Assembly: GCF_003347595.2 (NCBI RefSeq)
Contig: NZ_QCZK02000006.1
Location: forward strand, 1-64,000
Origin: Botryobacter ruber
GTDB lineage: Bacteria; Bacteroidota; Bacteroidia; Cytophagales; Hymenobacteraceae
Length of the DNA: 64,000 nucleotides
Reading direction: 5' to 3'
Part shown: piece after piece, positions 8,553 to 18,072 of the stretch
How positions within the stretch are numbered: position 1 is the first letter of the stretch
How the letters are laid out: every line of letters starts with the position of its first letter
Translations under genes and position numbers: made by a program
The notes under the pieces: generated by a model
Told to the model about the DNA's origin: nothing
The model's database searches: none
Seen by the model: the letters and a program-made list of their open reading frames with translations, nothing else

Positions 8553-9974
8553 TCATTCTAATGCAGCTACACGTTGTTTCATTTTTTCCTGCTGTTGCCT
8601 TACACCAAGATGCCGGAGGATCAGCTGGTACACGTCGGTTGCCTGTATGTCTGCTGCGGGGGCCAGTTCTTTCCGGTTGGTCAGGAAAAGCGGGTACTCG
8701 TCTTTGCTGTCGGGGATGCGCCCGTGGGAACCTTTCACCAGGGTAGCATCGAGTGGAATGATGTCCATGAGTGTCCGGAAGCCGAGCTTTTTCCTGAGCA
8801 GCTTGCCCGCCACCAGGGGCAGCAGGAATTTGATTTTCGGGTCGGCAAACATTTCTACCGGATCGTAGCCCGGCTTTTTATGAATCTCGACGGTGCGTGC
8901 AAAGTCCGGGGCTTTCTTATCGTCGAGCCAGTAGTAGTAGGTGAACCAGGCATTGGGGGCGGCAATGGCTACCAGTTCGCCGCAGCGGTCGTGGGCCAGG
9001 CTGTATTTATTCCGTTCTGCACCAGCCACCACTGCCTCTACACCCGGTACCTGCAGCAGGAGTTGTCTTACCTCCTCTATCCGGCTTTTGTCTTTTACAT
9101 AAATGTGCGCTACCTGGTGGTCGGCCACGGCAAAAGCCTCGCTGGCGCCTGCATCCAGCAGCTCCAGCCCACGCTCTTCGCGCAGGGCAAGTAAGCCATG
9201 CCTGCGCAGCACCCGGTTCAGGTGCACGGGCTGGTTTACATCCGAAATGCCGTACTCCGAGAGCACAATCACGCTGGCATTTCGCGCTTCGTAATACCGG
9301 ATCAGGTCGGCACAGACGGCGTCTATTTCCTGCAGGTCGGTGGCGATGCGCGGGTTACCTGGCCCCAGCCGCTGCAGGTTGTAGTCGAGGTGGGGCAGGT
9401 AAATGAGCGTGAGCGTGGGGTCGTAAAGGTCGTCAGTTATTTTAGAAGCCTCTGCTATCCACCGGCTCGACTTGATGGAGGTTTTCGGCCCCCAGTAGCT
9501 GAAGAGCGGGAAGGTGCCCAGCTTTTGCTGCAGGGTGTCGCGCAGGCTGGCGGGGTGGGTGTAGCAATCGGGTACTTTGCGCCCGTCGGCCAGGTACTGC
9601 GGCCTGGGCGTGAGCGAGTAATCCACGGAAGAATACATGTTGTACCACCAGCACATGTTGGCGCAGGTAAAAGAAGGATCGGCTGCTTTGGCCACCTCCC
9701 ATACTTTCTCCGCCTGGATCAGCTTGTTCGACTGCCGCCAGAATTTCACCTCGCACTCGTCGCGGAAGTACCAGCCGTTCCCGACTATCCCGTGTTCCTC
9801 CGGCGTCCTGCCTGTCAGGTAAGTAGCCTGTGCCGTGCAGGTAACAGCAGGAACCACCGGGTAAATGGCAGCTCCCTTTGCTCTTTGTGCAGCCCACTCC
9901 GCCAGGAATGGCGTGTGTTTACCTATAAGCGACTGCGTGAGCCCCACTACGTTGATTACGACCGTCTTCTGCAT
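8553..9974 (-). CDS. eboF: EboF, alkaline phosphatase/nucleotide pyrophosphatase-like
   Basis: A 473-residue protein of the alkaline-phosphatase/type I phosphodiesterase superfamily. It begins MQKTVVINVVGLTQSLIG, the first metal-binding strand with the nucleophile Thr. Later metal-binding elements are LSEYGISDVNQPVHLN, ADHQVAHIYV and KGSHGRI. Expected activity is hydrolysis of a phosphate or pyrophosphate ester. It is the last gene of a complete eboA-F cluster; the start overlaps the end of eboE by 56 bp, suggesting translational coupling. In cyanobacteria the ebo set is needed to move a scytonemin precursor to the periplasm; the molecule handled here is unknown. A fold-back hairpin follows 27 bp downstream. 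Confidence 0.88.
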   Translation of the reverse strand: MQKTVVINVVGLTQSLIGKHTPFLAEWAAQRAKGAAIYPVVPAVTCTAQATYLTGRTPEEHGIVGNGWYFRDECEVKFWRQSNKLIQAEKVWEVAKAADPSFTCANMCWWYNMYSSVDYSLTPRPQYLADGRKVPDCYTHPASLRDTLQQKLGTFPLFSYWGPKTSIKSSRWIAEASKITDDLYDPTLTLIYLPHLDYNLQRLGPGNPRIATDLQEIDAVCADLIRYYEARNASVIVLSEYGISDVNQPVHLNRVLRRHGLLALREERGLELLDAGASEAFAVADHQVAHIYVKDKSRIEEVRQLLLQVPGVEAVVAGAERNKYSLAHDRCGELVAIAAPNAWFTYYYWLDDKKAPDFARTVEIHKKPGYDPVEMFADPKIKFLLPLVAGKLLRKKLGFRTLMDIIPLDATLVKGSHGRIPDSKDEYPLFLTNRKELAPAADIQATDVYQLILRHLGVRQQQEKMKQRVAALE

Positions 9975-11193
9975 GCTTATTTTTATTGAATGTATGGATA
10001 ACCCATTCCAGCTCCCGCTGAATGGAGTGTGACAAATCGACTTTCAGCCCTTCGGGCAGCACCTCCCAGGTGTAGGTTTCCACCTCCAGGTGATCGGTGA
10101 TGTGCTGCTTCTGCAGGAGTGCCAGCACCTGCGCAATGTCGTCCTGGGTAGACTGCAGCCCATTGTAGGCATCGGTAAAGAGCGGCACGTGGAAGTGGGT
10201 GCGCCATTCCCTTGCTTCCGTCTCCTGCAATTTGTCCAGGGCCAGGTTTAGGTCTGTGAAGTGGGTAAGGTTGCCGGCGGCATCCTGTGCCACCACCTGG
10301 TGCAGGTAGGTAGACTCCACAAAAGGAGCCAGCCTTCCGGCCAGTGCCGCTCTGCCGGCAGCATCGGCTGGCACGTTAACTTTCAGGGCCGCGCTCAGCT
10401 GTATTTTACCTATTCTTATACCAGCTTCAGCCAGTTTCCGGAAGGCCTCCTCCGGCTGCTCATAAGCCAGGGCGAAGTGGCAGACATCGTAGCAGAGCTT
10501 TATATGAGTCAGTATGGCCGCTTCTGCCTCGTGTGCTGATATTTTCCCAACCGGCGCCAGGCGTGCTATTCCTTCCGGGAGCAGCCACTCGTGAAAGTAC
10601 CGGATAACCTCTTCGCTGTTCTCGAGCAGTCCGTCCGGTTCGGGTTCCAGGTCGATGTGGATGGTTTTGCCGGTCTTCTCCCGGATACGCAGCAGTTCCG
10701 CTACAAGCGCCAACAGGTTGCCGGTGGATTGGGCATACACCTCGTTTAACTCTTCTGCACTGGTGTGCCAGGGTTTGTAGGAAAGCGGCGAGGTAGAGAT
10801 GCCTCCCTCCACTTCCTCCGGCAGCAGCTCCGCCAGGATACGGGCCAGGCGGATGGTGTATTCCAGCCGGGCAGCCGTGGTCCAGTCGGGTTTGTGCACG
10901 GCGTCTTTTACCACCTGGTTATGAAAGCCCCCGAACGGGAAGCCGTTCATGGTGTACACATACAGGCCGTTGCTTTCCAGCCACGACCGGAACGCAGCCA
11001 GTTCAGCCTCCTCGGCAAGCTGCCGGCTGGCAACATCCGAAAGGCGCAAACCGATACCGAAGGGCTGGTCAGGCGACAGCTGCGCTTTGAGTACCGGCAG
11101 GTGCTTTACCAGGCTGTTGTACACTTCTTCCCAGGTTTCGCCGGGATGGATGTTGGTGCAATAAGATAAGTGAAGGTTTTGCTGTAGGCGCAT
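9919..11193 (-). CDS. eboE: EboE, TIM-barrel metabolite traffic protein
   Basis: A 424-residue protein resembling xylose-isomerase-type sugar isomerases and the family called metabolite traffic protein EboE. The N-terminal LSYCTNIHPGETWEEV is characteristic; IHIDLEPEPDGLLE and KLCYDVCHFALAYE carry the acidic and histidine residues expected at the metal site of the barrel. Predicted cytoplasmic. It follows eboD by 22 bp and overlaps eboF by 56 bp, so it is part of the same transcript. No defined reaction is established for this family; an isomerase or epimerase acting on the product of EboD is a reasonable inference from fold and position. Confidence 0.88.
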   Translation of the reverse strand: MRLQQNLHLSYCTNIHPGETWEEVYNSLVKHLPVLKAQLSPDQPFGIGLRLSDVASRQLAEEAELAAFRSWLESNGLYVYTMNGFPFGGFHNQVVKDAVHKPDWTTAARLEYTIRLARILAELLPEEVEGGISTSPLSYKPWHTSAEELNEVYAQSTGNLLALVAELLRIREKTGKTIHIDLEPEPDGLLENSEEVIRYFHEWLLPEGIARLAPVGKISAHEAEAAILTHIKLCYDVCHFALAYEQPEEAFRKLAEAGIRIGKIQLSAALKVNVPADAAGRAALAGRLAPFVESTYLHQVVAQDAAGNLTHFTDLNLALDKLQETEAREWRTHFHVPLFTDAYNGLQSTQDDIAQVLALLQKQHITDHLEVETYTWEVLPEGLKVDLSHSIQRELEWVIHTFNKNKHAEDGRNQRSGAHAVAYR

Positions 11194-11215
11194 GACTGAA
11201 AGGTATCGTAAAAAA

Positions 11216-12406
11216 TCAGGAAGTAGGAAGAAGTACTTTTTCAGTATGCCAGTGCTTCAGCTGGTTCACTGCTTCTGTTACCAGCCCTTCGTCCAGGTGA
11301 TGCACTTCCACGCCTTTGCCAATCTGCTCCAGCAGCATGATGGTCAGTTGCCCGCCCAGGTGCTCGCGGAATTCCTGCAGCCCCTGCAAAATGTGCAGCT
11401 TCCCGGCCGGCGTATCCAGCCCCTCCGACAGCTCCGGAATGTAAATATCAAACCCAAGTTCGCAGAGCAGGCTGAGGATATCATTGCATTCGGCTTCGCT
11501 CAGCATCCCCGCCAGTTTAGAATAGGTCACGTCGAGGGCAATGCCAATGGCCACCGCCTCCCCGTGCCGGAGCTCGTAATTTGTAATCTGCTCGAGCTTG
11601 TGCGCCGCCCAGTGCCCGAAGTCCAGCGGGCGCGAAGAACCGAACTCAAAGGCATCCCCGCTCCCGATGTGCTCCACGTGCATTTCGGCGCAGCGGAAGA
11701 TAAGCTCCTGCATCGGCTCCATCTCGCGGGCCACCAGGCGGCTGGCCTGCTGCTTTATCTGCTCATAGAAAGCGGCGTCTTTTATCAGGGCCACTTTTAT
11801 GGCTTCGGATATGCCGCCACGCCAGTCGCGGTCTTCGAGCGTAAGCAGGAAGCAGCTGTCGTTAAGCACGGCAAAAGGGGGTGCAAACGTGCCCAGGAAG
11901 TTCTTTTTGCCAAAGGCGTTCATGCTGTTCTTCACCCCCACACCCGAATCGTTCTGCGCAAGCACAGTGGTGGGGACGCGGATGTGGCGGATACCGCGGT
12001 GTGCGATGGCTGCGGCAAGACCGGCCATGTCGAGCACGGCACCTCCGCCAATGGCAACGAGATAGGAATGCCGGCACACCCCGAACCTGTGAACAGCCTC
12101 CAGCACCTGGTTCAGCACAGCAGGCTTGTTTTTAACCTCCTCCCCTCCCGGCACCAGCAGCGGCGCAGCAACGGCCGTAAGCGTGTCGGCATAGTGCGCG
12201 GCATAGGCCGCTATGTCTGTTGTTAATTGCGGGTGGGCTTTGGCTACGCCTTCGTCCAGCACAAAGAGCACTTTAGCAGCACCAGTACCGCCGCTTTTCT
12301 GCCGCAGCAGGTCGGCCAGCAGTGTATTCTGTTTATCAAATAAACCTTCTGTAAAATGGACTCCGTAACTAAAAGATACCTGGAAATCCTGTTGTATTGT
12401 TTTCAT
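11216..12406 (-). CDS. eboD: EboD, 3-dehydroquinate-synthase-like sugar phosphate cyclase
   Basis: A 396-residue member of the dehydroquinate synthase/sedoheptulose-7-phosphate cyclase superfamily. The NAD-binding motif PGGEEVKNKP is at 86-95 and GGGAVLDMAG at 120-129. Predicted zinc ligands are Glu201, His265 and His281; the 16-residue spacing between the two His matches classical DHQ synthase. The position between eboC and eboE shows it is the ebo paralogue rather than the shikimate-pathway aroB: no other aromatic biosynthesis gene is nearby. Expected chemistry is NAD-dependent cyclisation of a phosphorylated sugar acid or heptulose; substrate unknown. It starts 35 bp after the eboC stop. 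Confidence 0.9.
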   Translation of the reverse strand: MKTIQQDFQVSFSYGVHFTEGLFDKQNTLLADLLRQKSGGTGAAKVLFVLDEGVAKAHPQLTTDIAAYAAHYADTLTAVAAPLLVPGGEEVKNKPAVLNQVLEAVHRFGVCRHSYLVAIGGGAVLDMAGLAAAIAHRGIRHIRVPTTVLAQNDSGVGVKNSMNAFGKKNFLGTFAPPFAVLNDSCFLLTLEDRDWRGGISEAIKVALIKDAAFYEQIKQQASRLVAREMEPMQELIFRCAEMHVEHIGSGDAFEFGSSRPLDFGHWAAHKLEQITNYELRHGEAVAIGIALDVTYSKLAGMLSEAECNDILSLLCELGFDIYIPELSEGLDTPAGKLHILQGLQEFREHLGGQLTIMLLEQIGKGVEVHHLDEGLVTEAVNQLKHWHTEKVLLPTS

Positions 12407-12441
12407 AAAAATAAGCTAAACTAAACGCCGCTTCTGACAAC

Positions 12442-13349
12442 TCAGGTAACGGCAAAACTTTTGGCAATGTAGCGCGACAAGGGCAAGAGCAGGAGCACCA
12501 GCAGCCCGTACTGCCAGCCTGCAAAACCGGCGGCCATACTGGCATTCATCACAATCAGGGCCAGCACCCCGGCCTTCACGGCACGCATCACGGCAGCAGG
12601 CTCTTTGGCCGGCATGGCCCGAAGCAGTGGCGGAAAGATGAGGCTGGCAAAAAGCAGCAGAAAAGGCAGGCTGTAGAGCACGTTGAAGTGCGGCAGCAAG
12701 GTCAGGCTGACGATGCCGCCAATCACGAGCGCATACAGCAGCACCGCCCCCTTCAGGGCTGCACTGTTCCCGCCATGCACTTCGCCCCGGCTCACCATCG
12801 TAATAGCCGAGATGTAGACAATCGGGATGAGGGCCAGAAACCAGAACTGCTCCACGGCTGCCGGAATGGCACTGATGCCCAAAAGCAGGTTACCGCCCCG
12901 GCAGGCGCCCATGTTCACAGGCCCCAGCACCGGGTGGTGCTTTCCTTTCCAGTCGTAGAGCAGGGCGCACAGGGCGATGGCACCGGCAATGGCAGCGCTC
13001 AGCACCGACACCTGCCAGGCCGCCAGGATGCCGCCTGCCAGCAGCAAGGCGCCCAGTGTGGCAGCTCCTGTTACCGTAGCTTTGCCGCTCGGAATAGGCC
13101 TTTCCGGACGCTCCACCCTGTCAAGCTCGGCATCGAATACATCGTTGTACACCACACCGCCGCCATAGAGGCCGATGGTGGCCAGCACCAGCCACAGGAG
13201 CGGTTGCAGGTTTACCAGCGAAAAGGAGCTGCTCTCACCTACCGTGAGCGAAAGCAGTGCACCGGAAGCGGCAAACCCCATCAGTATATCAGCAACGGCA
13301 GTAACGATATTGGCGGGGCGCATCAACCTGATATAAGCTCTGATTTGCA

Positions 13350-13350
<1 letters not shown>
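12442..13350 (-). CDS. eboC: EboC, UbiA-like prenyltransferase
   Basis: A 302-residue integral membrane protein with about eight or nine hydrophobic helices. The UbiA-type metal-diphosphate motif is YNDVFDAELDRVERPERP, with Asn69, Asp70, Asp73 and Asp77 forming the first aspartate-rich site. UbiA enzymes transfer a prenyl group from a prenyl diphosphate to an aromatic or polar acceptor at the inner membrane. The start codon overlaps the eboB stop by one base (TAATG). As the membrane member of the ebo set it is the likeliest part to anchor or lipid-link the trafficked metabolite. It is not MenA or UbiA of quinone synthesis, given the ebo context. Confidence 0.9.
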
Positions 13351-14280
<930 letters not shown>

Positions 14281-14291
<11 letters not shown>

Positions 14292-15207
14292 GTGGTATAA
14301 ATGTTTTGTTAGTTTGCGTTAAAGATTTGATGCCGATGTTTTTCCAGTTCAGCTTGCCGGTTTCTATTTCGTTTTTCAGCACAGGGTGCTCCTCCAGTAA
14401 TTGCCGCGCCTCCAGAAAACTGCTCTGCGCGCAGGCCAGCGCCGCCGCCTCCTGCTGAATGCGGTCGGGATGGGCAAAGAGCTTTTTAATGTCTTGGATG
14501 AGCCCTTTGTTCAGGAACGGCCCCACCGGCTGCCAGAGCTCCGGCGTAACCGGCCGCCCTGCTGCCCAGCGCTCGTGGGCGTAGTCTGAGAGAATGCGGG
14601 CAAGGGTGGGATTGCTGCGTTTCTCCAATCCATAGATTTTGTAGAGTGGTTTGCCGACAAACACTGTCTTGAGCACCAGCTGGTTCCAGGCGCCTTCCTC
14701 CAGGTAACCGGCAGGATAGGGATTGCCCAGGGCAATGGCATCGAACACATTGCCCATGTTGCTCCGGATGCCTTCTGCAGCCCTGCCCCTGTGTGCTTCC
14801 GGGTAAGGCAGCAACGGCAGACTTCCGTACAGCGCTACCAGTTCGCCCATCTCGGCAGTACTGAATAGCTGGTCCAGCCGGTTCAGGTACGCTTCCCGGT
14901 CCTGGTGCGGGGTAGCCAGCAGCATTAGCGTACGTGCAGTCTGGTCGGTTGTCCAGCCGGAGGGGTTGAAGCCGGTACGCAGGATTTCCGCTCTTTCCAG
15001 GTCTGCTGCCTGCAGCGCCAGTGTGATTTTGCCTGTAAAGCGCGGGGCAGCGCTGAAGGCGAGATACAGGTCCTTACCGGAAGCGGCAGCACGTATTTGC
15101 TGCAGTTTATCCTCCAGCCAGCCCACAGCCTGCTCCGACGCAGTTCGCTTGAACAGTCCGAAGAGAAACGCCTGCGTTTTTTCTAAATCAACCTGGTAGA
15201 CAGTCAT
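14281..15207 (-). CDS. eboA: EboA domain protein
   Basis: A 308-residue soluble protein without signal peptide or membrane segments. It matches the EboA family in features: an alpha-helical protein with LFSTAEMGELVALYGSLPLLPYP and GNVFDAIALGNPYP, the latter being the most conserved type of segment in this family. No catalytic motif is recognisable, and its biochemical role is unknown. It opens the six-gene ebo operon in the same order (A to F) as in cyanobacteria and eustigmatophyte plastids. The 425-bp region upstream is shared with a divergent AraC-family regulator and carries both regulatory motifs found in front of the two sugar operons. Confidence 0.87.
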
Positions 15208-15345
15208 AGGAAAAGAAATTTAAAGTTTAAAGCAGCGAAACCGGCGTGGCTGCACACGCTATATTAAAACAATCCGGTGCACACCAGCACCAGGTAAAGA
15301 AAACCTTAATTTATTCAGACTTAAGCCAGCCACACAATAAAGTGT

Positions 15346-15363
15346 CTAACTAACATTAATTAG
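15346..15363. promoter_or_regulatory. palindromic operator, copy 3, in the ebo/araC divergent region
   Basis: CTAACT-N6-AATTAG, one mismatch from the perfect palindromes at 8111 and 22104. It lies 139 bp upstream of the eboA start. Unlike the other two copies it has no convincing TACATTTA box at the same distance, so its role is less certain. The whole gap 15208..15632 contains no gene. Confidence 0.45.
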
Positions 15364-15550
15364 GCGAATATAAGTATTTTTCTTTTATAAAAAAGACACA
15401 GCCGACCAATTGTTAAGAAAAAATTAAGATTGCTTAGGCCAATTTACCTGAAATTGCGGGCAAAGAACTCTTGAGCCGCATGAGGCATCTGGCTCTTTAG
15501 AGAAGGGAAACTGGTAACTAATACATGCTTTTATCAGGCACATCAAAACT

Positions 15551-15581
15551 ACTGCACGTTAGCCAACACTGACTGTATTTT
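15551..15581. promoter_or_regulatory. putative AraC-type box, copy 3 (autoregulatory position)
   Basis: Same 31-bp layout as at 8256 and 22256: ACTG, GTTAGCCAA, then CTGACTGTATTTT, with half-sites 21 bp apart. It ends 51 bp before the ATG of the AraC-family gene, where it could serve self-regulation and control of the divergent ebo operon. Confidence 0.55.
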
Positions 15582-15632
15582 GCCAATTATTTTTTATTAT
15601 TGCTTTAAATCAAGACAAAAGTCATTAGCCTC

Positions 15633-16517
15633 ATGAAAATTGCAGCGCGAAAATCCGCTATACCGGACTCCAGGGCTTTCGTGGTTAAACACCTGGTCGC
15701 TCCCTATTTCGACCCTAACTGGCACTTCCACCCTGAGTACCAGCTATTTTATGCGCAGGAAGGAAGAGGTACCCGTTTTATTGGCGATAACATTAAACAA
15801 TTTAAAGAAGGCGATTTGGTGCTAATGGGGCCTGACCTCCCCCACCTGTGGCGCAGCAACAACGAGTACTTCGACAAAAACAACGACCTCCGGACACGCG
15901 GCATCGTTGTCTATTTCAGCGAAGATTTCCTGGGCGATGCCATTCAGCAGAAAGAAGAGATGAAAGAAATACTCCACCTCTTCCACCGGTCGAAACGCGG
16001 ACTGGAGGTTACAGGAGCTACCAACGCCCTGGTGGGCGAGATGATGATAGCCCTGACGCAGATGAAAGGTGTGGTAAGCGTGATACAACTCTTAAAGATT
16101 CTGCACATCCTCTCACAGTCCACCGATTGCCACCCCATTACCAACGCCGGGTACGTGAACCTGAACAAGGAGTCTGAGAAAGACCGCATGAACCGGGTGT
16201 ATGCGCACGTGCTGAAAAACTTTGACAAGAAGATAAGCCTGGAAGAAGTAGCCGCCATTGCCAATATGTCGCTTAGCTCCTTCAGCCGCTACTTCAGGTC
16301 GCGGGCAAACAAGTCGTTCTCCGATTTCCTGAGCGAAATACGCATCGGGCACGCCTGCAAACTGCTCAGCGAAGAAGACCAAAACATCAGCCAGGTGTGC
16401 TACGAAAGCGGGTTCAATACGCTTTCCAACTTCAACAAACTCTTCAGGGAGATAACCGGTAAAACCCCGCTGCAATACAAGAAAGAGTGCCAGAGTGCAC
16501 AGCAGCTCTTTGAGTAA
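15633..16517 (+). CDS. AraC family transcriptional regulator
   Basis: A 294-residue cytoplasmic regulator. The N-terminal cupin sensor (about 20-120) has WHFHPEYQLFYAQEGRG and GDLVLMGPDLPHLW, typical of sugar-responsive Bacteroidota AraC proteins. The C-terminal double helix-turn-helix (about 190-290) includes ISLEEVAAIANMSLSSFSRYF and QNISQVCYESGFNTLSNFN, ending with the usual GKTPLQYKK. It is divergent from the ebo operon, and a candidate binding box (15551..15581) sits in its own promoter region with two more copies in front of the sugar-oxidation operons. It is therefore the best candidate for the local regulator. The ligand cannot be deduced; activator rather than repressor is the family norm. 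Confidence 0.93.
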   Translation: MKIAARKSAIPDSRAFVVKHLVAPYFDPNWHFHPEYQLFYAQEGRGTRFIGDNIKQFKEGDLVLMGPDLPHLWRSNNEYFDKNNDLRTRGIVVYFSEDFLGDAIQQKEEMKEILHLFHRSKRGLEVTGATNALVGEMMIALTQMKGVVSVIQLLKILHILSQSTDCHPITNAGYVNLNKESEKDRMNRVYAHVLKNFDKKISLEEVAAIANMSLSSFSRYFRSRANKSFSDFLSEIRIGHACKLLSEEDQNISQVCYESGFNTLSNFNKLFREITGKTPLQYKKECQSAQQLFE

Positions 16518-16783
16518 GTGCTACAGCAACTGGGGCAGCAGCCACTCTTGCGCCTGTTACCACTGCCTCAGCACTTCCCGTTCAGGTGTACATTTTTTTG
16601 GTTATCAGACTCCCCCTCTGCAAGGAATGTCACTGCAGCGCCTGAAAGCCTGTCCCAAAGTAGTTCAGAGACCTGCGTGTGTTTCTCCTGAACAGGTAAG
16701 GTGGCTGCTGCAGTTTGAATGTTCTGGCAGGGGCAGCAAAGGCTGCCACTCGTTTCAATGCCAATAGCTTCGGTACAGGAAAA

Positions 16784-17557
16784 TTACAGTTCCCTTATCC
16801 AGATGTTGCGGTAGCTTACCGGGTTGCCGTGGTCCTGCAGGCTAATCGGGGCTTTGCCGTGTGCTTTGTACTCCGGCAGGCCGATGTATTCGGTTGGCCC
16901 TTTTATTTCCACGTTATGCTGCACCAAAACCCCGTTGTGCAGCACCGTTACCCGTGCAGGCGTAAAAACGGTTCCGTCTTCTTTAAAACGTGGGGCTGTG
17001 TAGATGATGTCGTACACGTTCCACTCGGTGGGCTTGCGCATGGCATTTACCAGCGGACGGTGCTGCTTGTAAATACTGGCGGCCTGTCCGTTGGAGTAGG
17101 TGCGGTTGTTGTAGGAGTCCAGCACCTGTACCTCGTAGCGGTCCTGCAAAAAGATGCCGCTGTTGCCGCGCCCCTGGCTGTTGCCCTTTACCTCGTCAGG
17201 CGCACTCCATTCGATGTGCAGCTGGAAGTCCTGGAATTCTCTTTTGGTAGCGATATCGCCTTTGCCTACTGTAAATTCGCCATTCTTTACCTGCCAGGCT
17301 GCTTCGCCTCCGCCATTTTTAGCTTTCCACTCCGACAGGTTTTTCCCGTCGAACAGCACGATGGCATCTGAGGGGGCAGCTGTATTCGTGGCTCCCGGCG
17401 TTACCACCCGTGGTTCCGGTTCCCAGAACTCCGTCATTTCAGGTGCCATTTTCGGAGGTTTAGGCACCTCCTGTGCCTGCGCGTTTGTAAAGGCCAGTAG
17501 TGCGGTTGCCAGGGCAGCAAATGCCGTTTTTCGTGTTATTGAAAGGGGAATATCCAT
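16784..17557 (-). CDS. secreted DUF1080 protein (3-keto-disaccharide hydrolase family)
   Basis: A 257-residue protein with an N-terminal signal peptide (hydrophobic core AFAALATALLAFTNAQA, cleavage near AQAQ). Residues about 65-257 form a DUF1080/PF06439 jelly roll: GKNLSEWKAKNGGGEAAW, FQLHIEWSAPDE, GNSGIFLQDRYEVQVLDSY, and a final GNPVSYRNIWIREL. The Pfam family is named for 3-keto-disaccharide hydrolysis; several members cleave 3-oxidised glycosides by elimination or hydrolysis. It acts in the periplasm or outside. It follows the propeller-cytochrome c gene with a 515-bp gap filled by a mobile-element insertion, so it may need its own promoter. A half-site like the local operator (CTAACT) lies at 17609. 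Confidence 0.9.
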   Translation of the reverse strand: MDIPLSITRKTAFAALATALLAFTNAQAQEVPKPPKMAPEMTEFWEPEPRVVTPGATNTAAPSDAIVLFDGKNLSEWKAKNGGGEAAWQVKNGEFTVGKGDIATKREFQDFQLHIEWSAPDEVKGNSQGRGNSGIFLQDRYEVQVLDSYNNRTYSNGQAASIYKQHRPLVNAMRKPTEWNVYDIIYTAPRFKEDGTVFTPARVTVLHNGVLVQHNVEIKGPTEYIGLPEYKAHGKAPISLQDHGNPVSYRNIWIREL

Positions 17558-17648
17558 AGTATCTTTTGTGTTAGGTTCTCTTCCATCCCAAGAAACGAAC
17601 TTATTTCTCTAACTTATAAACTGATGTTACTCATAAATCCATGCGAAC

Positions 17649-18034
17649 AAAAAGTCCCCTTTTGAAGGGGGTAAGGGGGATGATACCCGGGCTGAAGAAA
17701 AAATGTGGACTACAACCTGTACAGTAGTATTTTGTTTGCAGGTGTAAATCATCCCCCAACTCCCTTCAAAGTTAATCTTGTAGGGAAAGTTTTGTAATAT
17801 TTTAAAAGCCTATTGTTTTTTATATACCGCAAGCTTGAGCGCAGCGGTAACTTGTGGTTATTTATGATGCCAGTTTGTAACTGGCGTGGCTGAATATTTG
17901 TGCTTTTGTACGCACGCCAGTTACAAACTGGCCCTATTTAGTACCACAAGTTACCGCTGCGCTCAAACTTGCGGCAGAAATTGATTAATAGTACCATTTT
18001 TCCCTACAAGATTAGCTTCAAAGGGGGACTTTTT
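17649..18034. repeat. palindromic intergenic element split by a MITE
   Basis: Left arm 17649..17684 begins AAAAAGTCCCCTTTTGAAG and ends GGGGGATGAT. Its partner is in two pieces, 17748..17771 and 18024..18034. Removing 17772..18015 with one copy of CTTCAAAG restores an almost perfect inverted arm of 35 bases. The original element was about 134 bp and holds no reading frame. Confidence 0.75.
17772..18015. mobile_element. 244-bp MITE with 17-bp terminal inverted repeats and 8-bp target duplication
   Basis: Ends are TTAATCTTGTAGGGAAA (17772..17788) and its reverse complement with one mismatch (17999..18015). Both flanks carry CTTCAAAG (17764..17771 and 18016..18023), a typical target-site duplication. 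There is no reading frame, so transposition needs a transposase in trans. The interior is a nested palindrome: 32-bp arms at 17827..17858 and 17943..17974 (one mismatch) and perfect 20-bp arms at 17869..17888 and 17913..17932, each containing a small GCCAGTT/AACTGGC hairpin. Confidence 0.82.
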
Positions 18035-18072
18035 CTCCTATCGTAATTTTTTGTGTAACATCAGTTTAACAT

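Noticed and set aside
11216-12406. EboD as the shikimate-pathway aroB gene
   Set aside because: It has the DHQ-synthase zinc ligands, but its position inside a complete eboA-F operon identifies it as the ebo paralogue.
16495-16767. 90-codon plus-strand frame after the AraC gene
   Set aside because: It overlaps the end of the AraC gene in another frame and is Cys/Ser-rich with no family resemblance.
17827-17974. Nested palindrome read as a rho-independent terminator
   Set aside because: No T run follows, and it lies inside an element with terminal inverted repeats and target duplication, so a mobile-element interior explains it better.
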